Source of the DNA: Cyclobacteriaceae bacterium
GTDB taxonomy: Bacteria; Bacteroidota; Bacteroidia; Cytophagales; Cyclobacteriaceae
DNA: 64,000 nt
Assembly: GCA_028278225.1 (NCBI GenBank)
Contig: JANQEU010000069.1
Location: 186,001-250,000, forward strand
Reading direction: 5' to 3'
Made by a program: the position numbers and the translations under genes. The notes below the pieces were generated by a model. It was not told where the DNA came from, ran no database searches, and was given only the letters and a program-made list of their open reading frames with translations. Positions 28,001-35,676 of the stretch are shown in pieces; the first letter of the stretch is position 1, and each line of letters begins with the position of its first letter.

Positions 28001-29784
28001 ACCACCTCAATTTCCATCACCTTTTTTTCTATATCGCGTACTCTGACATCGGCAGTTGCCAGTGTTGACCCCTGGGGCATGTTCACAAACATGTTCATCT
28101 CCGTAGTCTCAACTTCATTCAGTGCGGCCACACTGATCAACAAACTCAAACCGATGGTAACAAAGAATAGCACCAATCCTCCAATGATCGTAGCAGCGGG
28201 TTTTCTTAAACAAGCTTTAAGGACCACCATGTACACCTGTACGATCCGCTGACGTATGGATGCATTCCTGATCAGGGGTGCTTCGCGTTCACTTTTCCTG
28301 CTGATGGTAGCATGTGCCAGCATAGGGATCAATACCAGCGCAACTACCAGTGAAACCAGTAGCGTAGAGATGATGGACACGCCGATATGGGTGCCGATCA
28401 AGGTGATCAGGAAGTTGGAGGAAAAGATAAATGGTAGAAATACGGTGACCGTCGTCAGTGTAGCGGCGATAACCGACCGCATCACTTCTTTTGTGCCCTG
28501 GACTACGGCCTCCTCCGGAGGTTTGCGGTTCACCACATGACGGTAAATATTTTCAATGACAACTACGCTGTTGTCCAGCAACATTCCGATCGCCAGTGCC
28601 ATGCCAATGAGGGTAAGGCTATTTACCGAGATGTCAAATGCATAGAAAAAGTTGAATGCGGTAAACACTGATATCGGTATGGCCAAAGCAATGCTGATGA
28701 TGAACTTCAATCGTCGAAGGAATACCCACAGCACAAAAATTGCCAGTAAGCCTCCAAAGATCGCCAGGTTCTTGATCTGGCTGACGTTGTCCGTCATCAT
28801 CTGCGCCTGATTGCGCTGCACCACGATTTCAGCATCCATGAATGCCAGGTCCTTGTTGATTTCATCAACAGCTTTCAGGGTTGCTTCCGAAATGGCGATC
28901 AGGTTCGCCTGGGTATCCTTTGACACCCTCATTGATACAGCGTCTTTCCCATTGACGCGGCTCAGGGAAGTCTGTTCTTTTACACCAAAAAATACTTCGG
29001 CCACATCACCTAACAGCAGGGGCCCTCTTTCCGATACGACCAAACGCTGAATGTCTTTGATATTCTGAAGCTCTGCGGTTGCATTTACCAATATCTTCTG
29101 GCCATTATGGTGAACCATCCCCATATAGGCACTTTTATCAGAATTCTGGCGCAGCAGGTTGCGAATGGTGTTGGCTGTAATTCCGTTTGCCTCACAAATG
29201 GCGTCGTTCATGATGATCTCAACTGTTTTCTGACGACCACCAAAAACTTCGACACCTCCGATACCATCTATATCACTTAACCGATCAACAATGTACTGGT
29301 CGGTGATGTTTCGAACACGGTCCACACCACCTCCGCCCAGAACCTGCAACTCCATGAATGCATTGGTAAACTGCTCGGTATCGATCTTGATGATGGTGAC
29401 CACAAACTCCGGTGGGATGTCAGGCCGAATAGCGCCTACTTTTTGCTCCAGCTTCAGATAGGCATATTTCAAGTTGGTGCCATGAACAAACGATATGAAG
29501 ATGATCCCATCCCGGCTGTTGGCGTTTGCCGTGATCTCCTCTATGCCTTCCAATGTACCGATCACGCCCTCAAGCGGGAGGATGGCCTGGCTTTCCATGT
29601 ATTTTGGATCCACATCCGTAGCTGCACTGATCTGTACAATCAGTACCGGCAGCTCCACATTTGGGAATAACTCCACCGGTAACCGCTTGTAGGAGATAAA
29701 TCCCATCACCGAAAGCCCGATGAAGATCATGGAAACCAGGACTTTCCTGTGGATGATAATATTTAGGAGCCCTTTGTTATTCAT
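25069..29784 (-). CDS. RND efflux transporter fused to ABC ATPase (1571 aa)
   Basis: One uninterrupted frame encodes an RND pump followed by an ABC ATPase. Residues 1 to about 1040 are a complete RND protomer (N-terminal LPVELFPNVELPVLIVQIS; TM4 motif GMLLDNSVVVIEN near 405, with Asp-Asn in place of AcrB Asp407-Asp408). Two more membrane segments follow (about 1045-1095). The ABC domain opens at M1106 (IEIRNLTKVYG), but is then interrupted by about 170 residues with a basic stretch and four hydrophobic segments before it resumes with ALSGVSLKI, Walker A GPNGAGKTT (K1317), signature SFSGGMKQR, Walker B ILVVDEPTAGLDP and the H-loop STH. The six extra helices keep both ends cytoplasmic. The C-terminal tail resembles that of the separate ATPase of this operon. 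It overlaps both neighbours (8 bases each side). Confidence 0.9.
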   Translation of the reverse strand: MNNKGLLNIIIHRKVLVSMIFIGLSVMGFISYKRLPVELFPNVELPVLIVQISAATDVDPKYMESQAILPLEGVIGTLEGIEEITANANSRDGIIFISFVHGTNLKYAYLKLEQKVGAIRPDIPPEFVVTIIKIDTEQFTNAFMELQVLGGGGVDRVRNITDQYIVDRLSDIDGIGGVEVFGGRQKTVEIIMNDAICEANGITANTIRNLLRQNSDKSAYMGMVHHNGQKILVNATAELQNIKDIQRLVVSERGPLLLGDVAEVFFGVKEQTSLSRVNGKDAVSMRVSKDTQANLIAISEATLKAVDEINKDLAFMDAEIVVQRNQAQMMTDNVSQIKNLAIFGGLLAIFVLWVFLRRLKFIISIALAIPISVFTAFNFFYAFDISVNSLTLIGMALAIGMLLDNSVVVIENIYRHVVNRKPPEEAVVQGTKEVMRSVIAATLTTVTVFLPFIFSSNFLITLIGTHIGVSIISTLLVSLVVALVLIPMLAHATISRKSEREAPLIRNASIRQRIVQVYMVVLKACLRKPAATIIGGLVLFFVTIGLSLLISVAALNEVETTEMNMFVNMPQGSTLATADVRVRDIEKKVMEIEVVDKVLSQISEDQSVLTVQLVENFKKQDSLSVGDVRGMLNNIAEEYEEMEITLDQQQAGSQGGQERGPSAADDFEKLLGIGTPEEQVIIKGQDFELMKAIANDINTYISGLQSIERSYVNVSPERPEAHISFDQLTMSEFGITQENVIASLNDFQPSFNSGTTFHSGEEKYEITIRTQNQIEQRAKDMADLRVMPVVNTMGATHELADFAQVIYSSGESGIRRLNQEKQIEITYRFIDEVIASESLLEASRVEIDQIVAGINFPSGIVVDVVHEEALFDEFIFLIIAAIIIIFMILAAVFESTYLPVVIMFSIPLSAIGAFIGLTLSGNSLLNANTLIGFLILLGVVVNNGIILIDYSRILRRRGFSKYRSLIVSGISRIRPILITSITTIVAMLPLALGEAEYVTSIGQPFAITVMGGLAFSTILTLIYVPTMSAGLESVLMWFKKLHPLLQIAQILAMAAIMTVVYLEIEGILWQMIWFLTGILLVPATTYFVMTSLRQANARMVAPDEKMNIEIRNLTKVYGRDQRWKREWKGNKKLFNERGEFVISLKSVVENLVWQVALIGFLVYFIYFFLDKAFWQLFFMIGLHAVLLSVAADIFFLLGEKRARFSNILYNLLFWGFPLVSSFYLYQDVNIKVWGGILIALWFIGLFLVSAARRLSRKPVNADELKGRFRKIRKLYYRMLLALPVVGKKKEPFRALSGVSLKIEQGMFGLLGPNGAGKTTLMRILCGIMDQSYGKIWINGFDTMERREELQGLIGYLPQAFGTYENMTPYQFLDYQAILRKITNRKRREERVQHVLKAVHMDEHMHKKIRSFSGGMKQRIGIAQILLHLPKILVVDEPTAGLDPLERIRFRNLLVELSRERIVVFSTHIIEDIASSCNHLAVLIKGNIEYEGSPASMAEMAKDKVWEFKVPHETFDEIKSDYLIVHHMKEEDQIRIKCLADHKPHKSAKKVRANLEDAYLWLMKSQNNLNHA

Positions 29785-32700
29785 CGGCTACGTCCCGATG
29801 TCGTTTAGATGAAATCCAAAGCCGGCCATGCTCTATAATTTCGTAGAAACAAGGAATGACAACCAACGTCAGCAGGGTGCTGGTGACCAAACCGCCGATA
29901 ACCGCAATGGCCATGGGTGCCCGCAAGGACGCGCTCTCCCCAAAACCAAATGTCAGGGGCAACAATGCCAGGATTGTTGTCAAACTCGTCATGATGATGG
30001 GACGAAACCGTTTTTGTCCGGCATTTAAAATGGCTTCCCTGATGTTCATCCCCTGTCTTTTGTTGACATTGATAGTATCTACCAGTATGATGGAATCATT
30101 CACCGCAATTCCGGTCAGCATGATGATGCCAATGAAGGCCATCATATTCAATGGCATCCCCAGGATGAGAAATGCCAGCAATGCGCCCACTCCTGCCAGG
30201 GGAATGGTCAACAAAATCGTGAACGGATGAATAAGTGATTCAAACTGGGAAGCCAATACCATGTACACCAACAGGATTGAGAGCATCAATGCAAACGACA
30301 GGTTCTGCAGAGATTCCCTCCGTTTCAACTCCTGTCCCACGACATCGATGCGATATTGTGGCGGTAGTGTCAATGTACTGAAATCCTCTTCCAATGAAGA
30401 CACAATACGGTCATACGGCAGATCTTCATTCACACGGGCACTCACTGATATTATTCGATTCTGATTTTTCCTGTAAATGGCATCAGATGCCAGGGTCGTT
30501 GATATTCTGGCAATTTCCCCAAGTCTCAGTTCCTGCTGGTTGCTCTTGATCTTCAGGTTTTCCAGATCAAACAGGGATATTTCCGGTATTTTGATCTCAA
30601 TATCCTGCATTTCCCCACCCCGTTCAATTGTACCTGCACTTTTACCCTGCAGCTGATCTTTGACCTGGTTCAAGACCTCCTCAATTGACAGGTTGAAAAG
30701 ACCCGCCCGAAACTTGTCAACACTTACCTCTATCTGGGGAATTCCTTCTTTCAGGTTGGAAACCGGTTCATACACCTGCTCATTTCGCGCGAGTGTTGCC
30801 ACCACAGAATCTGAAATAGGCTTCAGCACGTCCACATCCGTTCCGGTGATGTCAATTACCAATGGCATCTCCTCATCTCCTATAATTGAATTCAATGCGC
30901 TTTCGTCATTGGAAAAAGTGGCTGTCAGACCCGGGATCCCTTCAAAGTAGGTTGACAAAGCCTGGGCGATTACAGTACTTTTCAGCCTTGATTCCGGATA
31001 AAATATCAGCTTGAGTGCGGCCTGGTTTTCTTCGTACAGGTTTTCATTTTCTACGCCGGACTGACTCTGCCGTGGACCTACATGACTATAGATCTTATCC
31101 AACTGTCCGCCAAACATCTCAAAAAGCTGTTTCTCTATTTGTGAGACGGTACCGGATGTCCGTGATAAGGGAGTGCCCTCGGCTATGGTAAGGTCCACCG
31201 AAATCGCACGTGTATCGGCCCTGGGCATATACTCACTCCCGATCACGCCAATCAACTGGTAGGCACCAACCATTAAAACAGTCGCCAAACCTATGACCAC
31301 ACCGCGATACCGCAGTATACGATCCAAAAAGTGACGGTACCCCTCAAACTTGAGCGATCGTGTTTCCTTTTTGGAGGATTTGAGTATTTTGGAGAATAAG
31401 GTCGGGATGACAAGAATGGCCACCACCAAAGAAGACAAGAGCGAAAACGCCACGGTCCAGGCCTGGTCCCGGAAAAGCTCTCCAGATGGTCCCTGCAAAT
31501 AAACGATAGGCAGGAACACTACACAGGTCGTGATGGTCGATGCGGTAATTGCGCCGCTCACTTCAGCTGTCCCCTGTATGGCTGCATCAATCACACCCAG
31601 TCCTTCTTCCCGTTTTCGGAAAATACTTTCTACTACCACAATGGCATTGTCTACCAGCATTCCAGCTCCCAACGCCAGGCCACCCAACGTCATCACATTC
31701 AGTGTCAACCCATTAAAGTACATGAGGTTGAAAGTGGCAATGATCGAAATGGGGATGGCGACGCTGATGATCAACGTGGTACCAATACGCCTCAGGAAAA
31801 CAAAAAGGACAACCATCGCAAAAAAGGCCCCCAGCAAGCCGGATTCCTGTACCTCGTCAATCGCCTGTTGGATGAAGCTCCCCTGGTTCTGGATCACCAC
31901 AAACTGGTAACCGGGAAGGGATTTTTCCAGCTCGGTCAAAGAAGCGGTTAGTTCATTGACAGCATTTACAGTATTGTACTTTGTTTCTTTATAGATAGAG
32001 AGTCCGAGACTTCTTTTCTGATTGACACGAACGATCGTTTTCACTTCCTTGTCCCGCACCTGCACGGTAGCTACTTCTCGTAGTAAAACAGGGATTTGAC
32101 CGGCAGTAGAAGGTGCATTGTTTGTGGCAGCGGGTGATGCAGGTGTTTCTGCAGGTACCTGGGATTGTTCGTCAGTGGTATACCCCACTACCAGTTCCTC
32201 GAGGTCCTCTACCTGGTCGATGATCCCCAGTCCTTTTATTACATATTTTCGCCCCAACTCCTCGATAAATCCGCCCGATACATTTCGATTGTAATTCTGG
32301 ATCTTATTGACAAGATCATCCACCGAAAGTCCGAAGGACGAGAGCAGGAACGGATCCGTTTCGATCACTACTTCTTTCTCCTGCTCCCCGGCTAATCGTA
32401 CCTCTGCTATTCCAGGCAGCCGGATAAGCTCACTCCTGATATTGTTCTCCGCTATTTTTCGAAGCGCATCAAAATCCGTAGATGTGGGATGATAGATCCC
32501 CAGGATCATGATGGGTGTGGCATTCGGATCAAACTGCGAAATGACAAACTCCTCAATGTTTTCATCATTGGAGAACCGGGACATAGCTTTCTGCAGATCG
32601 AGGAAGGCCTCATCCATGTCCTTTCCCCAATCATATTGCACGGTAATGCGTGCATATCCTGTCTGGCAAATGGAACTTACTTCAATAGCCCCGTTTTGCC

Positions 32701-32920
32701 GGATGGCGATCGACTCAATGTTTTCTACAAACTGCTTTTCAACCTCTGCCGGAGGGCGGATCCCCACCTTCATCTCGATGAAAAGTGTCGGGTTTTTGAG
32801 GTTCGGGAACAACTCTATACCCAATCGGTCGAATGAAATGGATCCCAACAGGATGATCGCCAACACCATCATGGCGATGGAAATGGGATATTTTACGGCC
32901 AGTGAAACAATTTTTCTCAC
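29777..32920 (-). CDS. RND efflux permease (HAE type)
   Basis: A 1047-aa inner-membrane pump of the resistance-nodulation-division superfamily with 12 membrane helices and two large periplasmic loops. The start region has FDRLGIELFPNLKNPTLF, typical of the first helix and porter domain, and TM4 carries GAGMLVDNAIVVVES, where the proton-relay pair is Asp-Asn. It would expel hydrophobic or amphiphilic compounds, driven by the proton gradient. The start is a GTG at 32920. Its stop lies inside the next gene (8-base overlap), and it follows the adaptor gene after 21 bp. Together with the fused RND in the same operon, it could form hetero-oligomers, as for MdtBC, although that is inference. Confidence 0.93.
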   Translation of the reverse strand: MRKIVSLAVKYPISIAMMVLAIILLGSISFDRLGIELFPNLKNPTLFIEMKVGIRPPAEVEKQFVENIESIAIRQNGAIEVSSICQTGYARITVQYDWGKDMDEAFLDLQKAMSRFSNDENIEEFVISQFDPNATPIMILGIYHPTSTDFDALRKIAENNIRSELIRLPGIAEVRLAGEQEKEVVIETDPFLLSSFGLSVDDLVNKIQNYNRNVSGGFIEELGRKYVIKGLGIIDQVEDLEELVVGYTTDEQSQVPAETPASPAATNNAPSTAGQIPVLLREVATVQVRDKEVKTIVRVNQKRSLGLSIYKETKYNTVNAVNELTASLTELEKSLPGYQFVVIQNQGSFIQQAIDEVQESGLLGAFFAMVVLFVFLRRIGTTLIISVAIPISIIATFNLMYFNGLTLNVMTLGGLALGAGMLVDNAIVVVESIFRKREEGLGVIDAAIQGTAEVSGAITASTITTCVVFLPIVYLQGPSGELFRDQAWTVAFSLLSSLVVAILVIPTLFSKILKSSKKETRSLKFEGYRHFLDRILRYRGVVIGLATVLMVGAYQLIGVIGSEYMPRADTRAISVDLTIAEGTPLSRTSGTVSQIEKQLFEMFGGQLDKIYSHVGPRQSQSGVENENLYEENQAALKLIFYPESRLKSTVIAQALSTYFEGIPGLTATFSNDESALNSIIGDEEMPLVIDITGTDVDVLKPISDSVVATLARNEQVYEPVSNLKEGIPQIEVSVDKFRAGLFNLSIEEVLNQVKDQLQGKSAGTIERGGEMQDIEIKIPEISLFDLENLKIKSNQQELRLGEIARISTTLASDAIYRKNQNRIISVSARVNEDLPYDRIVSSLEEDFSTLTLPPQYRIDVVGQELKRRESLQNLSFALMLSILLVYMVLASQFESLIHPFTILLTIPLAGVGALLAFLILGMPLNMMAFIGIIMLTGIAVNDSIILVDTINVNKRQGMNIREAILNAGQKRFRPIIMTSLTTILALLPLTFGFGESASLRAPMAIAVIGGLVTSTLLTLVVIPCFYEIIEHGRLWISSKRHRDVADE

Positions 32921-32941
32921 TTCTTAAGGTTTGATTGTTTC

Positions 32942-34018
32942 TCAGCGAATGACGCTGACTTTTGATTTATCTCTCAGGGTTTCAAAACCGGCAATTACCA
33001 GTCTGTCGTTGATCTTCAGGCCGTCGATAACTTCAATAAGGCCCTGGTTTTCTATACCTGTTTGAATTGATTTTTGGATTGCTATGCCATTTTCAACAAT
33101 AAACACCACCACCCCATCCTGGTTGGAAATGATGGTTTCCTTGGGAATAACGATGGTATTGTCTTTTTGCTCAGCAAGAATGGCTGCTTTTACAAACATC
33201 CCCGGTCTCAACAACAGATCAGGATTTTCGATCTCCAGTACATTCTGAAAAGTCCTGGTTTCCGGATCAATGACGGGAGAGATCTGGCTGATGCTACCGA
33301 TGAGTGTATCTTCCGGTAAATTGTAATTGGTGATCTGTACCAGCTGGTCTTTCTTGACCTCCAGCAAATGCTTTTCTGGAAGCTTGATGTCCAGCAGCAA
33401 TCGGTCGTATTTCATGACTTTGAAAAGATCTTTTCCCTGCTCGATCCTCACCCCCTCCGTGTAATAGGGCATTTCTACGATAATGCCATCAAAGGGCGCC
33501 CGGACCGACATCTTCTCCTCCTGTATCTGTGCGTTTTCGTAGGCGTACTTGGCATTGATATATTCAATAGAGGCATTGTTCAATTCAGTCAGGGTCACTC
33601 CCCCTTTGTCATACAGTGATTGCTGCTTTTCATGGTTCTTTTTGGTAACCTCGAGGTTCAGTTTTTTAGACTCGATCTGCAGGCCATTTCTAAACTCCCT
33701 GTCCTCCAATGTAATGACTATATCTCCTTCCTGTATGAAATCTCCCAAAGCAAATGACCTCCTGGTTCTTGGATTTTGTGCAATCCGGTAAACACCAGCC
33801 AATTCGGATTTAAGTACGCCCTCTTTGGAAGAATAAACAGTTCCCGTGGTCTCGATGAACCGCGAGATAGATTCTGCCTTGATGCTCTTTACGGAAACAG
33901 GGATTTTGACCTCGGTCGCGATGTTGGATTGCTCGTTGTCGCAGGAAACGAGGAACAAACCGAGTGTGGCTATAATCAATTGTGTGAAATTGAAAAAAAT
34001 TCGATTTTTAGTCTCCAT
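32942..34018 (-). CDS. RND/ABC periplasmic adaptor lipoprotein (HlyD/AcrA type)
   Basis: A 358-aa membrane-fusion protein. With the ATG at 34018 it begins with a signal peptide and a lipobox (LFLVSC, Cys26), as expected for a lipid-anchored adaptor. A lipoyl/barrel-sandwich hybrid (VRAPFDGIIVEMPYY) flanks an alpha-hairpin (about 120-160), followed by beta-barrel and membrane-proximal domains (DPETRTFQNVLEIENPDLLLRPGMFV). The frame is open to 34150, but the extra 44 residues are encoded by a repeat and have no adaptor similarity, so I reject that start. It is the only adaptor in the operon and must link both RND pumps and possibly the ABC units to the TolC-like channel. Confidence 0.92.
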   Translation of the reverse strand: METKNRIFFNFTQLIIATLGLFLVSCDNEQSNIATEVKIPVSVKSIKAESISRFIETTGTVYSSKEGVLKSELAGVYRIAQNPRTRRSFALGDFIQEGDIVITLEDREFRNGLQIESKKLNLEVTKKNHEKQQSLYDKGGVTLTELNNASIEYINAKYAYENAQIQEEKMSVRAPFDGIIVEMPYYTEGVRIEQGKDLFKVMKYDRLLLDIKLPEKHLLEVKKDQLVQITNYNLPEDTLIGSISQISPVIDPETRTFQNVLEIENPDLLLRPGMFVKAAILAEQKDNTIVIPKETIISNQDGVVVFIVENGIAIQKSIQTGIENQGLIEVIDGLKINDRLVIAGFETLRDKSKVSVIR

Positions 34019-34047
34019 TACCCCAGCTCTAAAGGGTGTATTGACTA

Positions 34048-34094
34048 AAAATCCCTTGACTCCCTTCAGGGTGAGGGGTAAAACAAGGGATTTT
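34048..34094 (+). repeat. REP-like repeat, family C, copy 2
   Basis: About 47 bp with arms AAAATCCCTTG and CAAGGGATTTT able to form a hairpin. It sits in the 152-bp gap between the TolC-like and adaptor genes, the only real gap in the efflux operon, and is homologous to 22758-22808 in inverse orientation, including 22 exactly shared bases (34073-34094). Confidence 0.8.
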
Positions 34095-34170
34095 GATATA
34101 CAATAAGGAGTTTCACACAACAAGTTGGCAAGATGTAGTAAGTTTTTCATTTCGTTTTGCGAAAAAGGGT

Positions 34171-35676
34171 TTAGAAGGTCGTTTGAGGGATAACCGGTCT
34201 ATGGTTCTCAAAGTCATATAAGCTCAATATTTTCAAATTCAGTAATTCCATTTTGTAATTGATCAGGGAGGTGGCCAGTTCACTTTTCTTTTCCGAAAGC
34301 TGGTTCTGGAAAAGGTTGAGGTCCATGCTCGTCAGATCCCCATTTTGATAACGCTCCAGGTTGATCTCGTATGTCAATTCTGCATTGCGAACATTTTGCT
34401 GGGCAATTTCAATCTGTGTTTCCAGGTTTTGCAGGTTTCGGTAAGTCTTTCGGATGTTGATGACGATGTCATTCCGTTGACTTTCCAGGTCGATCTCCGT
34501 CATCTGCAGGTTGGCCGTAGATGCCGCCATGCGTGCACGTTTCTCTCCCCAATCCCAAAGGGGAATGGTAAAGGACACTGCCACCCGGGGATTCCTCGTC
34601 GGCGACTCATAGACATTTGCCAACGCCGGGTCATCCCCAAATACACCCATGGACAACGAGACCGTGCCTTTAAATTCATTGAGTGCATTGGTGCGGATCA
34701 ACTCAAACTCCGATCGCTCGATGTCGATGGCCCGTTGTCGCAGCTCCATGCGCTGATCCAGGCCATGCTGTATCGCCTTGTTGATGTCGATTTGCTGTGT
34801 GACAAATTCAACATCCACATCCACAGAAATCTCTTCCGTCAGATCTATTCCAAGGATCAGTTTGAAGTCATCTGCTGCATTGTCCAGTGTAACCTGCCCG
34901 TTTTGCAGGGTAGACCGTGAGGTAGCCAGGTTCAATTCTGCCTGGTAGAGTTCTTCCTCGGCCAGAAGGTCAGCCTCTACCTTATTCTTTGTAATGTCAT
35001 AACTGACCTGCTGGTTTTCATATTCATCCTGCGAGATCTCCACTCCATTTTGACTCTGGTACAGGTTGTAGAAAGCCTGGGTAACATTTCGCTCCAGCGT
35101 AAGCAACTGCATGGCATGACTCAGCTGGGCATTCTCCAGGTTGAGCTGAAGCTCCTGAAGTTGCAACTTTGTCCGGTTGTAAGTGAAGATCGGTTGGTCG
35201 AATTGCAGGTAGAGGTTATTGTTGTAGGTCTTTGTCGTGACATCCTGAAACTCACTGAAGTTGTCACGGTATCCAAACCTGTTGAATAAGGATAGGGTGC
35301 CATCGGTTTGCTTGATGGGCTGGATCACGGAGAAGTTTGCAAAGGAATTGTAATCCTCTGTCGTGTTCCAGGTAGAGAAAAAGTCATTGAACACCCTGCT
35401 CCTGTTGAAGTCAAATGGTGTTACATCCAGGGAGAACCTCGACTTCAGACTGGCCCGCTGGGCATCCAGGCTTTTTTGATTGCTGAGCAGGTTCAGCCTG
35501 GACCTCCTGATATCCGGGCTGCTTTCCTGGGCAATTTCTATGGATTCTTTCAGTGTCAGGACACGTTGCCCCCTCACATCTGCTCCCGGCAGCACACAAA
35601 TTCCCAGCACTATTGCGGTTACGATTGTCCTGGTATGTAATTCCTTCTTCAAGATTATAAGTTTTTTCATGGTCAT
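34171..35676 (-). CDS. TolC-family outer-membrane efflux channel
   Basis: A 501-aa outer-membrane factor with a signal peptide (ending near VRGQ) and two OEP repeats rich in coiled-coil-forming helices; the sequence TLKESIEIAQESSPDIRRS near the start and RYQNGDLTSMDLNLFQNQL near the end are typical of the two halves. It forms a trimeric outer-membrane and periplasmic tunnel. Candidate ATGs are at 35691, 35676 and 35670; I use 35676, where the ATG overlaps the stop of the preceding gene by one base (TAATG), but the others cannot be excluded. It is the sole channel of the operon. Confidence 0.92.
   Translation of the reverse strand: MTMKKLIILKKELHTRTIVTAIVLGICVLPGADVRGQRVLTLKESIEIAQESSPDIRRSRLNLLSNQKSLDAQRASLKSRFSLDVTPFDFNRSRVFNDFFSTWNTTEDYNSFANFSVIQPIKQTDGTLSLFNRFGYRDNFSEFQDVTTKTYNNNLYLQFDQPIFTYNRTKLQLQELQLNLENAQLSHAMQLLTLERNVTQAFYNLYQSQNGVEISQDEYENQQVSYDITKNKVEADLLAEEELYQAELNLATSRSTLQNGQVTLDNAADDFKLILGIDLTEEISVDVDVEFVTQQIDINKAIQHGLDQRMELRQRAIDIERSEFELIRTNALNEFKGTVSLSMGVFGDDPALANVYESPTRNPRVAVSFTIPLWDWGEKRARMAASTANLQMTEIDLESQRNDIVINIRKTYRNLQNLETQIEIAQQNVRNAELTYEINLERYQNGDLTSMDLNLFQNQLSEKKSELATSLINYKMELLNLKILSLYDFENHRPVIPQTTF

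Noticed and set aside
28256-31910. Several open frames of 70-130 codons on the plus strand opposite the RND genes
   Set aside because: They are antisense shadows of strongly conserved RND coding sequence, with no recognisable protein pattern and no spacing or start signals of their own.
34019-34150. N-terminal extension of the adaptor protein
   Set aside because: It is encoded by a repeat also present elsewhere, and the internal ATG at 34018 gives a normal lipoprotein signal peptide.
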